DNA from: Deroplatys truncata
Lineage: Eukaryota > Arthropoda > Insecta > Mantodea > Mantidae
Reading direction: 5' to 3'
DNA: 64,000 nucleotides
NCBI GenBank assembly: GCA_030765065.1
Contig: CM060990.1
Span: 415,037,198 to 415,101,197 of the forward strand
In this document: positions 36,561 through 48,628 of the stretch, in pieces
How positions within the stretch are numbered: the first letter of the stretch is position 1
How the letters are laid out: every line of letters begins with the position of its first letter
Notes under the pieces: generated by a model
What the model was told of the DNA's origin: nothing
The model's database searches: none
What the model saw: the letters and a program-made list of their open reading frames with translations, nothing else
Made by a program: the position numbers and the translations under genes

Positions 36561-36570
36561 GCTGACGTCA

Positions 36571-37714
36571 TCAAGCGCATGTGATCGATTCTCCATGCTC
36601 CTCCAGCAAATGCAGGGTATCTTCAATGAATAAGAAGACCATAGGACCCTCGTTGAGGATCCTCCTCTTACACCTTCTCTTCTGCTTTTTCTCCCCAGTC
36701 TCGTTCTGCCTCTTCCACCGCTCCCTCCTCACATCCCTGCAACATATATTCAAAACAATGTTAAAAATAGGTTTAGTTAATGATTTCATGCGTCTGGAAG
36801 AGAAAATACATATATTAGAAAAATCCTCTCCCCTTGTCACACAAAAAGTACTATTAAAGAGTGTCATACTCACTTCACGGGTTTGCACGATTCTGTGTGT
36901 ATCTCGGGCGAGCAATCTGGAGTCGTCTGATTTATCCACTCCTGTACCCTCGTTGCTTTATCATCAGGGGTAGTAGTAATGGCGGGTTGTGGAGCGGTAT
37001 CCTCATCCATAGGCTGCGCATGGCGCTCTGAGATTGGATATTCTACTATATCGACATCGCGTCTCTCAGGATCCAGCTCCTCTATTGGCACGGGTACCTT
37101 AGGTGCAGTCATTCGCAGTCTGTAGTAATTGAATTTTAGGTTAGACACAGAGTAGCATTAGAAGCAGTAAATGAATATGTAATTTAACATTTCTTCTACT
37201 TACTCGAGTTTTCTCTTCCTGCGCTGGTAGACCACGCAGTTGTCATTTCATAGGAAGAGGGATGTCATGCGTTCATACTGGGCTGGGTTAGTACAAAGCA
37301 CAGAATGCATGTATCCGGTGCACGACTCTGTATCACATTCAGCTAGATGTTTCGAGACGAAGACATCGTCAACTTCATCGACATCGCTAAGATCCTCCAC
37401 ATCATCACCCATGCGATTTTCACTGAAAGAATAAAATAATTTCAAGTTAGATTTCATTTAGCATGCGTACAATATATTACAGAGTTATAGAAAATAAAAT
37501 GTATTACTTATACGTTCGCTCCTCGATAAACAGGAAAGCTCTCTGTACACACTTCCAGTGTAGTCATCTGATCATGATGCGATGGTTGAGTACACAATAC
37601 TGAATGCATTAAACTATTGCATGTTTCGGTATGGAAGTATACGTAGTGAAAATAATCTTCTCCGCACTCGCTCCAGTAATCATTCACATCAGATGCACGA
37701 TTATCACCAGCCAT
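36571..37714 (-). pseudogene. Multi-exon accessory gene near the right TIR, function unknown
   Basis: Four exon-like blocks on minus at about 37,514-37,714, 37,204-37,422, 36,874-37,119 and 36,571-36,736 are bounded by plausible donors (GTAAGT, GTGAGT) and acceptors. The first two are related. Both carry a Cys-rich acidic stretch and an MHSVLCT-P-----MT-L pattern (SLMHSVLCTQPSHHDQMTTL; GYMHSVLCTNPAQYERMTSL), so an exon was duplicated. The third is acidic and proline-rich. The last is basic (KKQKRRCKRR, possible nuclear signal) and ends in an IEDTLHLLEEHGES helix. Position next to the TIR resembles early regulatory genes of adenovirus-like genomes, but function is not recognised. May carry about one break. 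Confidence 0.55.
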
Positions 37715-37776
37715 TTCGATTATCACTGAACGAACACTGAAAAAACAATAAATGATCGCTCTGGCTGCCGGCGTTC

Positions 37777-37802
37777 CTTATATACTGTAGACGGTGACGT
37801 CA
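37777..37802 (-). promoter_or_regulatory. TATA box and CRE-like site of the accessory gene
   Basis: TATATAAG (minus, 37,777-37,784) lies about 65 bp upstream of the accessory ATG at 37,714. A perfect TGACGTCA palindrome (37,795-37,802), the binding word of ATF/CREB proteins, lies 10 bp farther upstream. The layout fits an inducible early-type promoter; this is inferred. Confidence 0.6.
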
Positions 37803-37910
37803 CGCGGCGGTGGAGGGGGCGGAATGCATGTTGGGACCTGATATTCACCCTCCAGGCAGAAGCCAGGTGTCTGTTTTTGAATACATAGGAAAGCCATTGG
37901 CGAGCGTGTT

Positions 37911-38946
37911 TTAACATGATTTATCGACGCAGACAGGGTGGAGCCGAGCTAGTCTACACATCGAAACTTGTTAGTGACGTCACGCACACAGCCGTGGAGT
38001 GGGGGTGAAACTTGTTATTACCAGACAGAAGTCGGCTGCCGGGTTTTTCATTACATGACGGACTGTTGCCGGAGAGGGGTTAAGACCGTGAGCGTGATAG
38101 TTATACATATGCTAGTACACATATACGACGGCGACCAGGTGCGCGCGAGTCAATTCATATACACTTAATTACATTAATCAATCAAAAATACTTAATCGTA
38201 TTCATCGATCGACGAGCCGCGTTTAATTGGTCGACGAGCAGCGTTTAATAACCTCACTCCTTTAGAGACATGATGGCCGGACATTAGCAGTATATAAACA
38301 TTGATTCTTTTTTTTCAATAACACATTACCTAATTGATTGACACAATTATGTAATCAAACGATTTGCCGATGGGCGGCAGGCATCGAGAAAACCATTCCC
38401 TACCACACACCTCACCAGGGGTGGGATTTAGACAGGACGCTATGAGAGCGGGATGACGTCGCCAGCGTATAGGAACAATAGACACTCTCCCACCTATCCG
38501 CAGGGGAACCAATCACACGGAGGGGATTTAGAGAAGTCACAATGAGGGGGGGCGGGAATGTAACCAGCGTATAGGAACAATACACACTCTCCCACCTATC
38601 CACAGGGAACCAATCAGACCACAAAGGGGAGGGAGGGTGCGCACCCAGCGTATGGAAACAATACACACTCTCCCACCTATCCACAGGGAACCAATCAGAC
38701 CACAAAGGGGAGAGAGGGGCTACCGGCACGCGACCAGACCACATGGGGGAGGGGGTAGGACCTTACGACACAGACCCTGTCGGCATTAGGTAAGCCCACA
38801 AAGGGAGGGGGCGGGGCTAGCGGCCCGCGCGACCAGGCGGCATCTAAGCCCTCAAAGGGAGGGGGCGGGGCTTGTCGGCATAGAACAAAGAATCTTATCA
38901 GTTGTCGGCATCTGTTTGTGGCTCCGTATTGGCCTTTATGTCTACT
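37911..38946 (-). repeat. Right terminal inverted repeat of Polinton 1
   Basis: Inverted partner of the left TIR. It is about 100 bp longer, mainly because an internal unit containing TATCCACAGGGAACCAATCA is present one more time (about 38,590-38,690). It ends ...TCTACT at 38,946, followed by the target duplication. A TGACGTCA site lies at 37,975-37,982, mirroring the left one. Confidence 0.92.
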
Positions 38947-39129
38947 GTGCGACAAGTGTGTTTTTTTGGCTTTTACAAATCAGTTAATCCTGAAGCGGGT
39001 GTGCCTAATAATGTTATGTGAACGGGAGTGCTGGCGCATTCGGTGGGCCACATTCAGCTGCCATTAAATTGATACATAAGTTGCTGCTAGTTCCAAATGA
39101 TTGTATTTTTTATGTTACTGTGCTTTTTT

Positions 39130-40515
39130 ACATTACAAGTCAAATTATTTTATCCATTTTCAGATAGTAAATGCCGTAAAACATTGCAGTTTAGTACACA
39201 CAATTATATACTTCTTTCCAGCGCCATTGCCCATCTCCTGGTCATACGGGACACGAGTACTTGCAGCACTTATTTTGATCCATGGTGTCCACCACTCCTT
39301 TGGTCATATTGTAGTCCAGAATTATGCGTGGTCTCTTAGTTTCCTCGTCTATGGTACTTTCATCATGCGTGGTAGATATGAGGATCAATGTTTTATTCCT
39401 TTTTGGTACATGGGATGCCATAATAATTTGTTGCTGATGTTCAAAAAGGGTTGAACCGATTTCGTGATTCTTACTTTTTAGAAACTGTTGTAAGGTTTCC
39501 TTCTTGTTGTGGCACATGATTTCAACTGCAAGTTATTTTGTTTGCTAGTAGAGACAGTCTCCATCGGTAGGTGGTGTATCAGTTATCAGTTGTCAGGTTA
39601 TGGTTTTTTCCTTTATCGGCTCTATGAATCTATGAAAAAAAATCAATTGGTTTGTTAGAAATCTGGTACGGTCCATCCGGTTGTTTCCCACAGTAAACTT
39701 CTAGAGAACTTGTATACGTCCTTGTGTCACAAAAAGCAGACACGTTTAGGCCGTATTTTGCTGGCTTATTTGGTATATATTGGAACCAGGAGCAGCTTAC
39801 TCTAAATTGTTCTAGCTTCTCATTAAAAGCACAGATTTCCCAACGTTGTAGCATTATCTGCAGTTCATTACTAAATGATTCAGAAATATTCTGATCACTG
39901 CCAGGTTATTAACTTTACGTCTGTCTTCTTGTGAATTATTTATCAGCAAACCACATGGACCTAATCAGGAAGAGGTATATTTTATAACTGATGCAGGCTC
40001 TCATAATTGGCATTCCTAAACCGTCCTTAGAATTCAATTGCATTGGGTGATTTTCTCTCTTTAGACCAGTCAAACAAAGAAGACCCAATAAAGTGTTAAT
40101 TTCACTTCACTTGTCAGTTTTGCGTCTCTTTCTCTGGAGAAGTTCACATCTGCTCTTCTTCTTTCTATGTACATGTTGGTGAACTGCACAATTTGACCGA
40201 TCATTTCAACACTGACAATACTGCTGAAAGCAGTTATTTCGTCTTCGATGCGCTGAGCTTTTCTTTAAGGCCCTGGTAACACTTTATGTTTTTTTGTGCT
40301 ATACGGGAAGCTTTTTTATTTTGCGGGCTCCCTTTGATCCATCCACTTTTATCTTTGGCAACAAAAAACTCAAATTGAGTGCTGTAATGCCTAGCAGAAC
40401 AACTGTCAAGATTGTAATCCATTCCTGAATTAGTTTCATGATCGTTGTCTTCAATGCACTCTTCTCCGTCAGAGAATTCACCGCCAAAAACGTAATTATA
40501 ATCATCTTTCACTTG
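39130..40515 (-). pseudogene. piggyBac-family transposase remnant (second copy)
   Basis: Minus-strand fragments in the correct order. An acidic N-terminal part (YVFGGEFSDGEECIEDND, 40,234-40,512) is followed by a stretch ending YIPNKPAKYGLNVSAFCDT and EVYCGKQPDGPYQ (39,630-39,854). Next comes a block with LISTTHDESTIDEETK and IILDYNMTKGVVDTMDQ (39,242-39,517), then the CCKYSC zinc-finger start. The frame shifts between blocks and much of the central DDE domain between 39,860 and 40,230 is worn, so it is inactive. It differs from the copy at 12-14.5 kb and belongs to another piggyBac lineage. Ends and TTAA duplication were not found. Confidence 0.8.
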
Positions 40516-40519
40516 GTGT

Positions 40520-41050
40520 TACAACGTTTTCCCTAAAATCAAACCATTTAGCAGGTATAAACGCTGTGCAAACATATTTTTTTAAAGAGAAATGCACCTT
40601 ATGACGTAATAAGTTAAAATTAAGAAGCAATAACGTTAATATCTACACAACAATCAGTATAAAAAAGCTTATATGACCAGGCGCGATGGCGCACGATGTG
40701 CGCCAATCGTGCAGCTCTAGATACAAACCGTAAAAGTGTCTTATCTACACGCTTGCACCTTACAATTATTAAGGCTTATTGAACAACTAAAGAGAAGGTA
40801 CAGGAAGCAATATCATTTTCAGCGCAATAATATATATACTGTTAAAAATTTTGTAACAATGGCACACTTTGTGCTCCAGCATGCCCGCTTAAGTGTGCTC
40901 GCTGGAATCACTAATGTGTGAGTTCTCATGTCTTTACGTTCAAGAGACAAAGTGTGGTACTGGATTCTTCATTTATTCTTATTTCTTAGAATTACAGTAC
41001 TAACAGCCACGGATAGCACGTCATTTCACTCGTCGCACCCGTGCCGTCCC
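40520..41050. other. No gene seen; short GC-rich hairpin
   Basis: AT-rich spacer between two transposons. A perfect short hairpin, GGCGCA-CGATG-TGCGCC, lies at about 40,687-40,703 and could be a worn transposon end. Nothing else is recognisable. Confidence 0.35.
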
Positions 41051-41056
41051 ATTATA

Positions 41057-42941
41057 CAGGGTGAATCACCTAAAACTTGCGTAGCAAATATTTCGGAAAC
41101 GTAAAGTGCTATTGATGTGCAGTTTTCACAGCATTGATTGGTAGTCAGGGGCCCGTACATTTAGCCTATAAGCAGATTTTAACAATACTGAGAAAGTGTA
41201 TTTTTGAGCAAACATACAATTTTTTAAATGGAACAATGCCTAGTTACATCAACAGAATAGAATAGGGTAAATTAGAATGTCAATGGTCTTTGTTGCAGAA
41301 TTCTAGTACAAGTGGTTTACGAGAAATCGTATTTTGAAAAGTTCCACCCCGCGAATTGTTTTTTCCCATTCAACCTTCTTAGTTGCTAGGTACGATGTTG
41401 TTATGTTTGTTTGCATTGTGTTTTCTGTTCATTGATTGCATTGCGACTTTCTGGTCAGCTAGCTTGTGACAGTTCAAGCAGTAAGTCGTGAGTGGAAGAT
41501 GGGGTTTACTAATGCGGAAAAAGCCGACATGCTCAATGGTGTGTGGAGAGTATAGGAAGAATGCATTTCGTTCCTGCACGGTGTATGCGGAAACGTATCC
41601 CAATAGACGTCAACCATCTCGGCAACTATTTATCAACCTCTTCAACCAGTTACGTGAAAGTGGTACTGTAACACCTAGAAAACGTAACAGAAACAAACAA
41701 GTGACTAGAGAAGAGGCAGAAATCAATGTTTTGGCTGCCGTTGCACCAGATCCGTAAATTAGTTCCCGCACAATCGCACGTGGAAGTGGCATAAGTCAGG
41801 CAAGTATACTGCGCATTCTCCATCGACATAGGTTCCATCCCTATCACATCTCTATCCATCAAGAGCTGAATGGAAACGATTTTGAGAATCCTGTTAACTT
41901 TTGTACATGGACATTAAGACATGATACTCCAGATTCATCATGTATCTTGTTTAAATGTTTAGTGATGAGGCAACATTTACTAATCATGGCCAGGTAAAGC
42001 GCAGAAACATGCACTATTGGTCTGTTGACAATCCCCGTTGGCTTCGTCAGGTGGAAAGTCAGCGTCCATGGAGTTTGAACGTGTGGTGTGGGATAGTGAA
42101 CCATCAGCTCATAGGCCTTTGTTCATAGAAGGAACAATGAACTTTCACAAGCATCGCAGCCTCCTGACAGACCATCCGCCACAGATGCTAGAAGACGTTC
42201 CTTTGCAGACTAGGAGGAACCTGTGGTACCAACATGATGGCTGTCCAGCCCATAGTGCGCGAAGTACTACAGCTTGTCTTAACGGATTGTTTCCAAACGT
42301 TGGATTGGAGCAAGAGTACCTGTACCTTGGCCGGCCCGTTAAGCGGATCTGACTACTTTAGACTTCTTTCTGTAGGGAAGGCTGAAAGACGCTGTCTACA
42401 AGGATGTACCAACTATACCAGGCGACATGAAACGACGTATTACTGCTGCCTGCTCTAATATTTTCGCTGAAATGCAAGAACGTGTTTCCATAGCAGACCG
42501 AAAGCGTGTATTGAAGCTGCCGGTGGTCATTTTGAACACAATCTTTAAAGGGCTATGTTCTCTTTACTTGTAAGAATCCACAGAGGTATTGTAATTCCCT
42601 TTTTTCTTCTTTCTTTAGTTTGTGCTACCACAGGTTGCACAAGTGTCAGTGCGTAAAAGTTTCAAAATAACATTTCTCGTAAGCCAGTTGCACTAGAATC
42701 CTGCAACAAACTCCACTGACATTCCAGCTTACCCTATCTTTATTCTGTTGATGTAACTAGGCATTGTTCCATTTAAAAATTGTATTTTTGCTCAAGAAAT
42801 ACACTTTCCCTGTATTATTAAAATCTGTTTATAGCCTAAATGCACAGCCCCTGACTACCAATCAATGCTGTGAAAACTGCACATCAATAGCACTTTCCAT
42901 TTCCGAAATATTTGCGGTGCAAGCTTTAGGTGATTCACCTG
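41057..42941 (+). mobile_element. Tc1/IS630-like DNA transposon with long TIRs, complete ends
   Basis: Ends can be set: CAGGGTGAATCACCTAAAAC at 41,057 after a TA, and the complementary GGTGATTCACCTG at 42,941 before a TA, so a TA target duplication is present. The TIRs are about 290 bp (41,057-41,348 and 42,650-42,941), long for this superfamily, and about 85-90 percent alike by eye. The interior holds one transposase gene. A lone copy of the TIR lies at 7,990-8,290. Confidence 0.85.
41488..42540 (+). pseudogene. Tc1/IS630-like transposase, broken
   Basis: Blocks read in order but in changing frames. An N-terminal helix-turn-helix part (AETYPNRRQPSRQLF, GTVTPRKRNRNKQVTREEAE) leads to SRTIARGSGISQASILRILH and FHPYHISIHQELNGNDF. 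The catalytic region is next (MRQHLLIMA near 41,965, aligned to the usual DEATFTNHG area). LWYQHDGCPAHSAR holds the second catalytic aspartate and LDFFLWGRLKDAVYKDVP the third acidic region. Several frameshifts and stops inactivate it. The DDE residues and host-wide occurrence of close relatives in insects support the superfamily; a finer family name is not certain. Confidence 0.8.
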
Positions 42942-42944
42942 TAT

Positions 42945-43855
42945 TTTCTGCTGCACCGGTCATTTGTGAATTGTGTGAGTGCATGTGCAGTTCATTACGG
43001 AAGAATTCATGATTGAAAACGTAAGGCAGGAAATATATTTGTATAATTTTAATGTAATTTTTGCCCTATTCTACTACGACTAGAAAGTAATAAAAGTGTG
43101 TCTCTTTTGCTAAGAAAAACAAAGTAAGTTACTTCTACGATAATCGTTGTTATTTAAGAACTATGGAGCAGAAATGACTCTTTCTCCCATTGTAATCACC
43201 TTGTAGAACGCAACCCCTAAAAGTTGATGTTTTCTCTTAATTCTATTTCGAAACTGAGGGTACACTTTTTGTATTTTCTCTTATTAGATTATGAATAAAT
43301 TAAACATCGTTTTAACTCATTCTTAAGTACATACGAAAGCGTTACTGGTCTTGATCCAGTTATTTAAACCAAGTACAAAATTTGTCAAATTTTTCTCTTT
43401 TAAACTATATTTTAATGTGCCACTTCTGTCGCTTCCTTTCCCGAATAATAAGAGCCACTACAGTATTTTCAGTGTATGCTTCAAATTTGGAAAAACTGCT
43501 GAAACCATCATCCACCTTCTATGTCTGAAATAAGTGTGAGGAGCCAAGACGTGGTAATAATATGCACACAGAGCGGGCCTCTGTTTTATACGATGCCACA
43601 TTTCGTGCATTGTCGTGGGACTAATGTGGTTTTACCTTTACTCACTCAATGATGCCTTAAGAACAGACAACGTTAAAAGTAAACCTTAATAATTTCGGAG
43701 AGAGTTTGGTATGTAAATATTCCCAACTGATATAATGGTTCAATCCTGCTTGGCAAAGCCTGTGAAACATCAATGACTGCGCAAAAAGTGTCACGTTTAA
43801 TAGCAGGTACAAGCTGTAAAACATAAATCAGCAATTTGTAAAAACAAAGATATAC
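42945..43855. other. No gene seen
   Basis: AT-rich sequence with short open frames and no recognisable motif or transposon end. Confidence 0.35.
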
Positions 43856-43859
43856 CAAA

Positions 43860-45015
43860 AGTAATTCTGATATCTTCCCACTCTATCCAAATGCCAGACA
43901 CAATTTTCAGTGGATCTCTTTAAGGCATATATTGCTGCTCTCATCTTCTTACTTAAACTAGTATCTGTAACCTTTAGGAAGTTCTTACAGAAATATAGAA
44001 AACAGGCAATCCAAAGTGAGACCACTTTGCATAAATCATGTGTAGATTTTGTTATAATGATACCATTAACAGAATTATAGAAAGAGTCGGTGGTAAAAAG
44101 ATAAGGGCTTCGGTTGATGAAAGTACCGATCCCTGTGGCCGATTCATTGCTAATGTAGTGATTGGTACTATGAACTTTGACCAATCCTCTAACTGTCTAA
44201 TATATACCTCTGCCATATAAACCAGGACCCTCTAGAATGAGAGACGGTCCTTTGTAAACAGAAATAACTAACAGTTCAACCGTGGCGCAACTATTCAACT
44301 TTGTATTAAATATATTACGGCTTGAAGGCGTAAAATACAAGGTTGTTCTTCTGTTTACTTCTGATGCTGCGGTCTATATGAAGAAAGCTACCAAGATGCT
44401 CAAAGTCTTTTACCAAAATGCTGCATGTCACGTGCCTCTACCATGCACTACATAAGAATATGAAGGGAAGTTCGCAGTCTCTTTCCAGAAGTAGATGCCT
44501 TGATTTCCATTTCCAAAAAGGTATTTCTTAACTCTTCATGCAGAACTAAGTTTTTCAAAGAAAAGTCTTACCTCCGCAACCAGCTTTAACTAAATTGGAC
44601 ACATGAATAACTGTGGCGTTGTATATTATGCAACGAATTTTGACAAGATTATAGAAGTGTTTATAACAGAGTATGTAAAGTTCACTCAGCATCAAATAAT
44701 GATAGGGAAGCAGTTGCTACTGAAAGGCATTTTGCAAAATAGCATGACTTTCATAGTTGCTCACTATGTTGTACTACCAGATGCCATCAAATATCTTGAA
44801 AAGAGAAATAAGACGTCGATAAATTCACTGGATATTGTGGACATTAATTTTCAGATATTCAAGCTGTCCCACGTGATGCAGGCCAACATGAAGGAGCTTG
44901 GAGATAATAGTGACTTTCAGCAGTTAAAATTAATAGGAAGGTTCTTAGCAGTGAAATCAATGTTTCAAATGGTATGTATCCACAAACTCCAACGCTCTTC
45001 AAGTACACTCCGATA
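43860..45015 (+). pseudogene. hAT-like (DUF659-type) transposase remnant
   Basis: Plus-strand islands match a hAT-like transposase class common in insects: FKAYIAALIFLLKLVS and FLQKYRKQAIQSETTLHKS (about 43,920-44,040), ASVDESTDPCGRFIANVVIG (44,106-44,165), TVAQLFNFVLNILRLEGVKY and LLFTSDAAVYMKKATKMLKVFY (about 44,280-44,415), then VLPDAIKYLEKRNKTSINS (44,775-44,830). The first catalytic acidic residue sits in SVDESTD. The N-terminal BED zinc finger and the C-terminal dimerisation block were not found. The frame is broken in several places, so it is inactive. A host gene derived from such a transposase is possible but unlikely given the breaks. Confidence 0.65.
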
Positions 45016-45019
45016 ACGT

Positions 45020-46780
45020 CAGTAGAAGTGTAAAGGTCGTTTTTAGTACTGAAAATGTCCTGTCTGATAGGAGGCAAAATCTAAAAGTGGGTTATTTTAA
45101 AAAACGGGATACTTTTACTATGTAAAATGAATAACCGTTATTGACTGGCAAAATGTATTGTGTATTGAAAGTGATACGGTGCGCTAATGTAATACACAAT
45201 ATTGTTCATACAGTGCTTTGGTTAGGTCTGATTATTTATGTATTAATATCCGAGTATCGGAAATGTTATTTTGATTAAATACTCCACGATTCAAATGTAT
45301 TATTTCAATTGGTAACAAGAAACATCGTATTGTCGCCTTCTGCACACTGCCGTAAATGTTTTATCATTTAATTTGACGATTTTTGTTCCTATTTTGCTTG
45401 CTCAGTTTAAGTGTTTAGTACCTTTTTGCCTGCCTATTTTTAACTTTTTATGCGATTAGCATCTGGTATTTAATCATCAGTGGCGACTTCCCGCGGTGCC
45501 GTATGCAGTAAGGACGGGCACTAAACTCTACTAAAATAGCCAAAGAATAGCGCAGTGTACAATGGGTGGAAGGGATATACATATAATTCTTTAAATCACA
45601 GAGACACCAGTGAGTTCTTTGAAAACGTTCAAAGACTTAGAAAGTATTTTCCTTGTCTTTTATATAATTTTGTTGTAGAAAAATGTTTTGGTAAAGGAGA
45701 TAATTGGCTGTACACGTTTTCCTTCGACGGAATAAGAAAATGATTTTTTGAGGTGTAGGAAACGAATGGTTTACAATAGAATGTGTGCTGAGTTTCTGAA
45801 AGTGGCTGCAGACTACGCTTACGTTACTGCAATACGGAAATTAAATTAGTTTACCTAGTTTATCTGATGCCTAAAACAGTCCTTCATGTATTTATTGAAT
45901 TTTTATATCCACAATAAAATCGGCTAAACAAAGTACACGTGTTTTTACTTTGGCTGAAGGAACAAAATCATAGGTTTTATAATTGAAAATTTTTACTTAT
46001 ACACATTTAATGTAAAAACAAACTAGGTAGATTCTATGATATACAAAAAATTTCAAAATTGAATAATTGAAAACGAATAAAATATATTAATATTATATCT
46101 ATATATAATTGGTAAACCAAATCAAATTACTATTTCATATCAGCCATTTAGAGGCACACACCGAAACAAAACCAGACAATTTATTTATACTCTTAATAAT
46201 AGAAGCTTAAATCTAATTTATATAAATTTTATTTAAACATGCAACAACAAAGCATATAGCTCGCAATATCACAAATACATAGGACTGACGAATGTCAGGT
46301 AGCACGCACCTTCAAGACTTAGTTACAATCCATTTGCTTTTGCATAAATTATTATCAATACCTACAAAATAATAACACTAGTAGGAAAATGGTTCCTCAA
46401 TCACAGATAATCCTTACTGGATTAAAAGTAAACTAATCCGCTCTCAATCCAAATTTGTTTTAGCGATTTCTATTAGTGAATAATAATTTTAAGAAGTCAT
46501 ACAGATGTGGTTTTTAATTTGGGATGCCGCTCGATTCTGGACATGTGTGAAAATGTTTTAGGGTATATGGATTAGAATTATCAATAACGTTTAAAAATAT
46601 ATACTATCTATTTTACACGGAGATGTGCCCTCCGAAATTTTTGTTCGATTCCTCATTTATATATGATTTTTTTGAAGTAAGATTAATCCGGCTGTCATTT
46701 GTAAATATCGGCCTTAATCCCTGTCGCCTGGCATGGGACAAATGGGATTGAGGTGTAATTTCATGAAGAGTCCAAATATG
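45020..46780. other. AT-rich stretch, no gene recognised
   Basis: No supported gene. A short frame at 45,555-45,743 has no recognisable motif. The sequence immediately before 46,788 is the left flank of the palindromic element, with AATTAC as its presumed target site. Confidence 0.35.
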
Positions 46781-46787
46781 TAATTAC

Positions 46788-47700
46788 AGTAGAAAATAAA
46801 TGAGAGAACGGAGCCATTAAGGATATGCCGCCATCTGATAAGCTTCTTTGATCTATGCCGCTAGCACCGCCCCCTCCCTTTGAGGCCTCACATGCCGCCC
46901 CGGTCGCGTGGCGCTAGCCCCGCCCCCTTCCCTTTGTGGCCTCACCTAATGCCGACAGTGTCTGTGCCGGCAGGTCCTCCCCCCCTCCCCCTGTGGTCAC
47001 GTGCCGGTGACCCGCCCCCCTCCCTACCCCATACGCGTACCCTCCCTCCCCTTTGTGGTTTGATTGGTTCCCTGTGGATAGGTGGGAGAGTGTGTATTGT
47101 TCCTATACGGTGACTACATTCCCGCCCCCTCATTGTGACTTGTCTAAATCCCTGCCGTGTGATTGGCTTGGGGTAGGGGATGTGCCGCTCGGGGTGAGGG
47201 GTTATATGTGAGGGTTCTCGGTGCGTGACGTTGGCGATGTGGGAATGCGATTCTCGATGCCTGCCGCACATCGGCAAATCGTTTGAGTACATAATTGCGT
47301 CAATCAATTAGGTAATGTGTGTTATTGAAAAAAAAAATAAGAATGCCCATCATATTACTACTAATGCAATTAAACGCTATTCTTCGAGCAATTAAGTATT
47401 TTTGATTGAATCGCGCGCACCTGCCCCTAAACCGTTACTTATAACCTACTATTGTCAATAAATTACACGTCTAATGAAACAAGGCTAGTCTGTCGATGAA
47501 AACAATTAAGTATTTTTGAATGATTAATTGACTCGCACGCAACTGTTCGTTATCGTATATGTGTGGTAGCATGTGTATAATTATTACGAGTAATAACATT
47601 TATTTAATTCTACTTTTGAGGGAAAATATATTTTGGATTTATAAGAATATTACAACACTTAGATGAAAGGACAGACTTGACGTAACACTCGTTATCGCGT
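46788..47700 (+). repeat. Left terminal repeat of element 2, homologous to Polinton 1 TIR
   Basis: Shares with 19,213-19,960 the order of GC-rich words: CTATGCCGCTAGCACC, CCCGCCCCCTCATTGTGAC, GATTGGTTCCCTGTGGATAG, then CTGCCGCACATCGGCAAATC and CAATCAATTAGGTAAT. The iterated GACTCGCACGCAACTGTTCG motif follows. It lies in the same orientation as the left TIR of Polinton 1. Confidence 0.85.
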
Positions 47701-48628
47701 GATAATTGCGGTGGAACACCGACCGCAACCTTCCGCTGCGAGACGTTTCACTGGAATGACTGGCTCACGGTGCTTTCAAGCGACAAGTCGACTAGCGCAC
47801 CCCCTCCACTCACGCTTCAGTTCGCTACCTACACTAGCGCGCCAAGTGGTAATATGAGTGAAACTCCAGCGAGTGTTCCCTCACAGCGCCCCTGGTGGTC
47901 ATACCCGAAAGTTGTGAATTCACCATATTTAAACTCATTATGGGTGCAAGACGGCCATCTTAACTCTATATAATTCTGCGAAATATGATTCCGGAAAAAA
48001 AATAAAGGTGAATTAACATGCGAGGTGCGTTCATGTTGGCTCCGGAGGAATTGATTATGAAATAAATAAAAAATAAATAAGACTCTCGCTGATCGATGAA
48101 TACAATTAAATATTTTTATTAATTAATGTAATTGACTCGCGCTCCTAGAGATATCTCACCCAATTATTCATCTACCATGAATATCTCACTTCTAATGAAA
48201 CGACGCAGTCTATCGATTAAAAACAATTAAGTTTTTTTTGATTGATTAATGTAATTGAATCGCGCGCAACTGTTCGTTATCGTATATGCGCGATTATTAC
48301 GAGTAATAACGTATCGATTAAAAACAATTAAGTTTTTTTTGATTGATTAATGTAATTGACTCGCGCGCAAATGTTCGTTATCGTGTATGCGCGATTATTA
48401 CGAGTAATAACGTTTGTTTAATTCTTCTTTTGAATTGAGGGTTTATAAAAAATATTACATTGCTTAGATGAATTAAAAGCCTGCATATCGGAGTACGCTC
48501 CAACTGACGTTAAAAATAAAAGCCCGCTATGTCTCTTCTCACACGAGAGAAGTAATAATTACAATTCAAAACAGGCATACCTGTAAGTAACACGCACGAA
48601 GACTTCAAATATAAATTTTATATTCGTT

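Larger units (their letters stand above)
19213..38946. mobile_element. Polinton (Maverick) element 1, near-complete fossil, 19.7 kb
   Basis: Both ends can be set to the base. The left starts AGTAGGTATAAAAGG and the right ends with the complement (CCTTTATGTCTACT), giving the AGT...ACT termini known for Polintons. Flanks GTACGA (19,207-19,212) and GTGCGA (38,947-38,952) form the expected 6-bp target duplication with one mismatch. Inside are pPolB, a retroviral-type integrase, packaging ATPase, adenovirus-type protease, PLA2-like minor protein, penton-like and major capsid proteins, a fibre-like protein and accessory genes, which fits the adintovirus-like group. It is broken, with roughly a dozen or more breaks spread over most genes. 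TIRs differ by several percent by eye, so it is moderately old. Confidence 0.93.

Noticed and set aside
44859-45077. Minus-strand frame over the hAT-like remnant
   Set aside because: Shadow of the plus-strand transposase fragment, which has recognisable family blocks.
47770-47973. Small proline/serine-rich protein of 67 residues (mirrored at 63,748-63,966)
   Set aside because: No start context, no recognisable domain, and it lies in a probable insertion next to A-rich sequence; coding is not supported.
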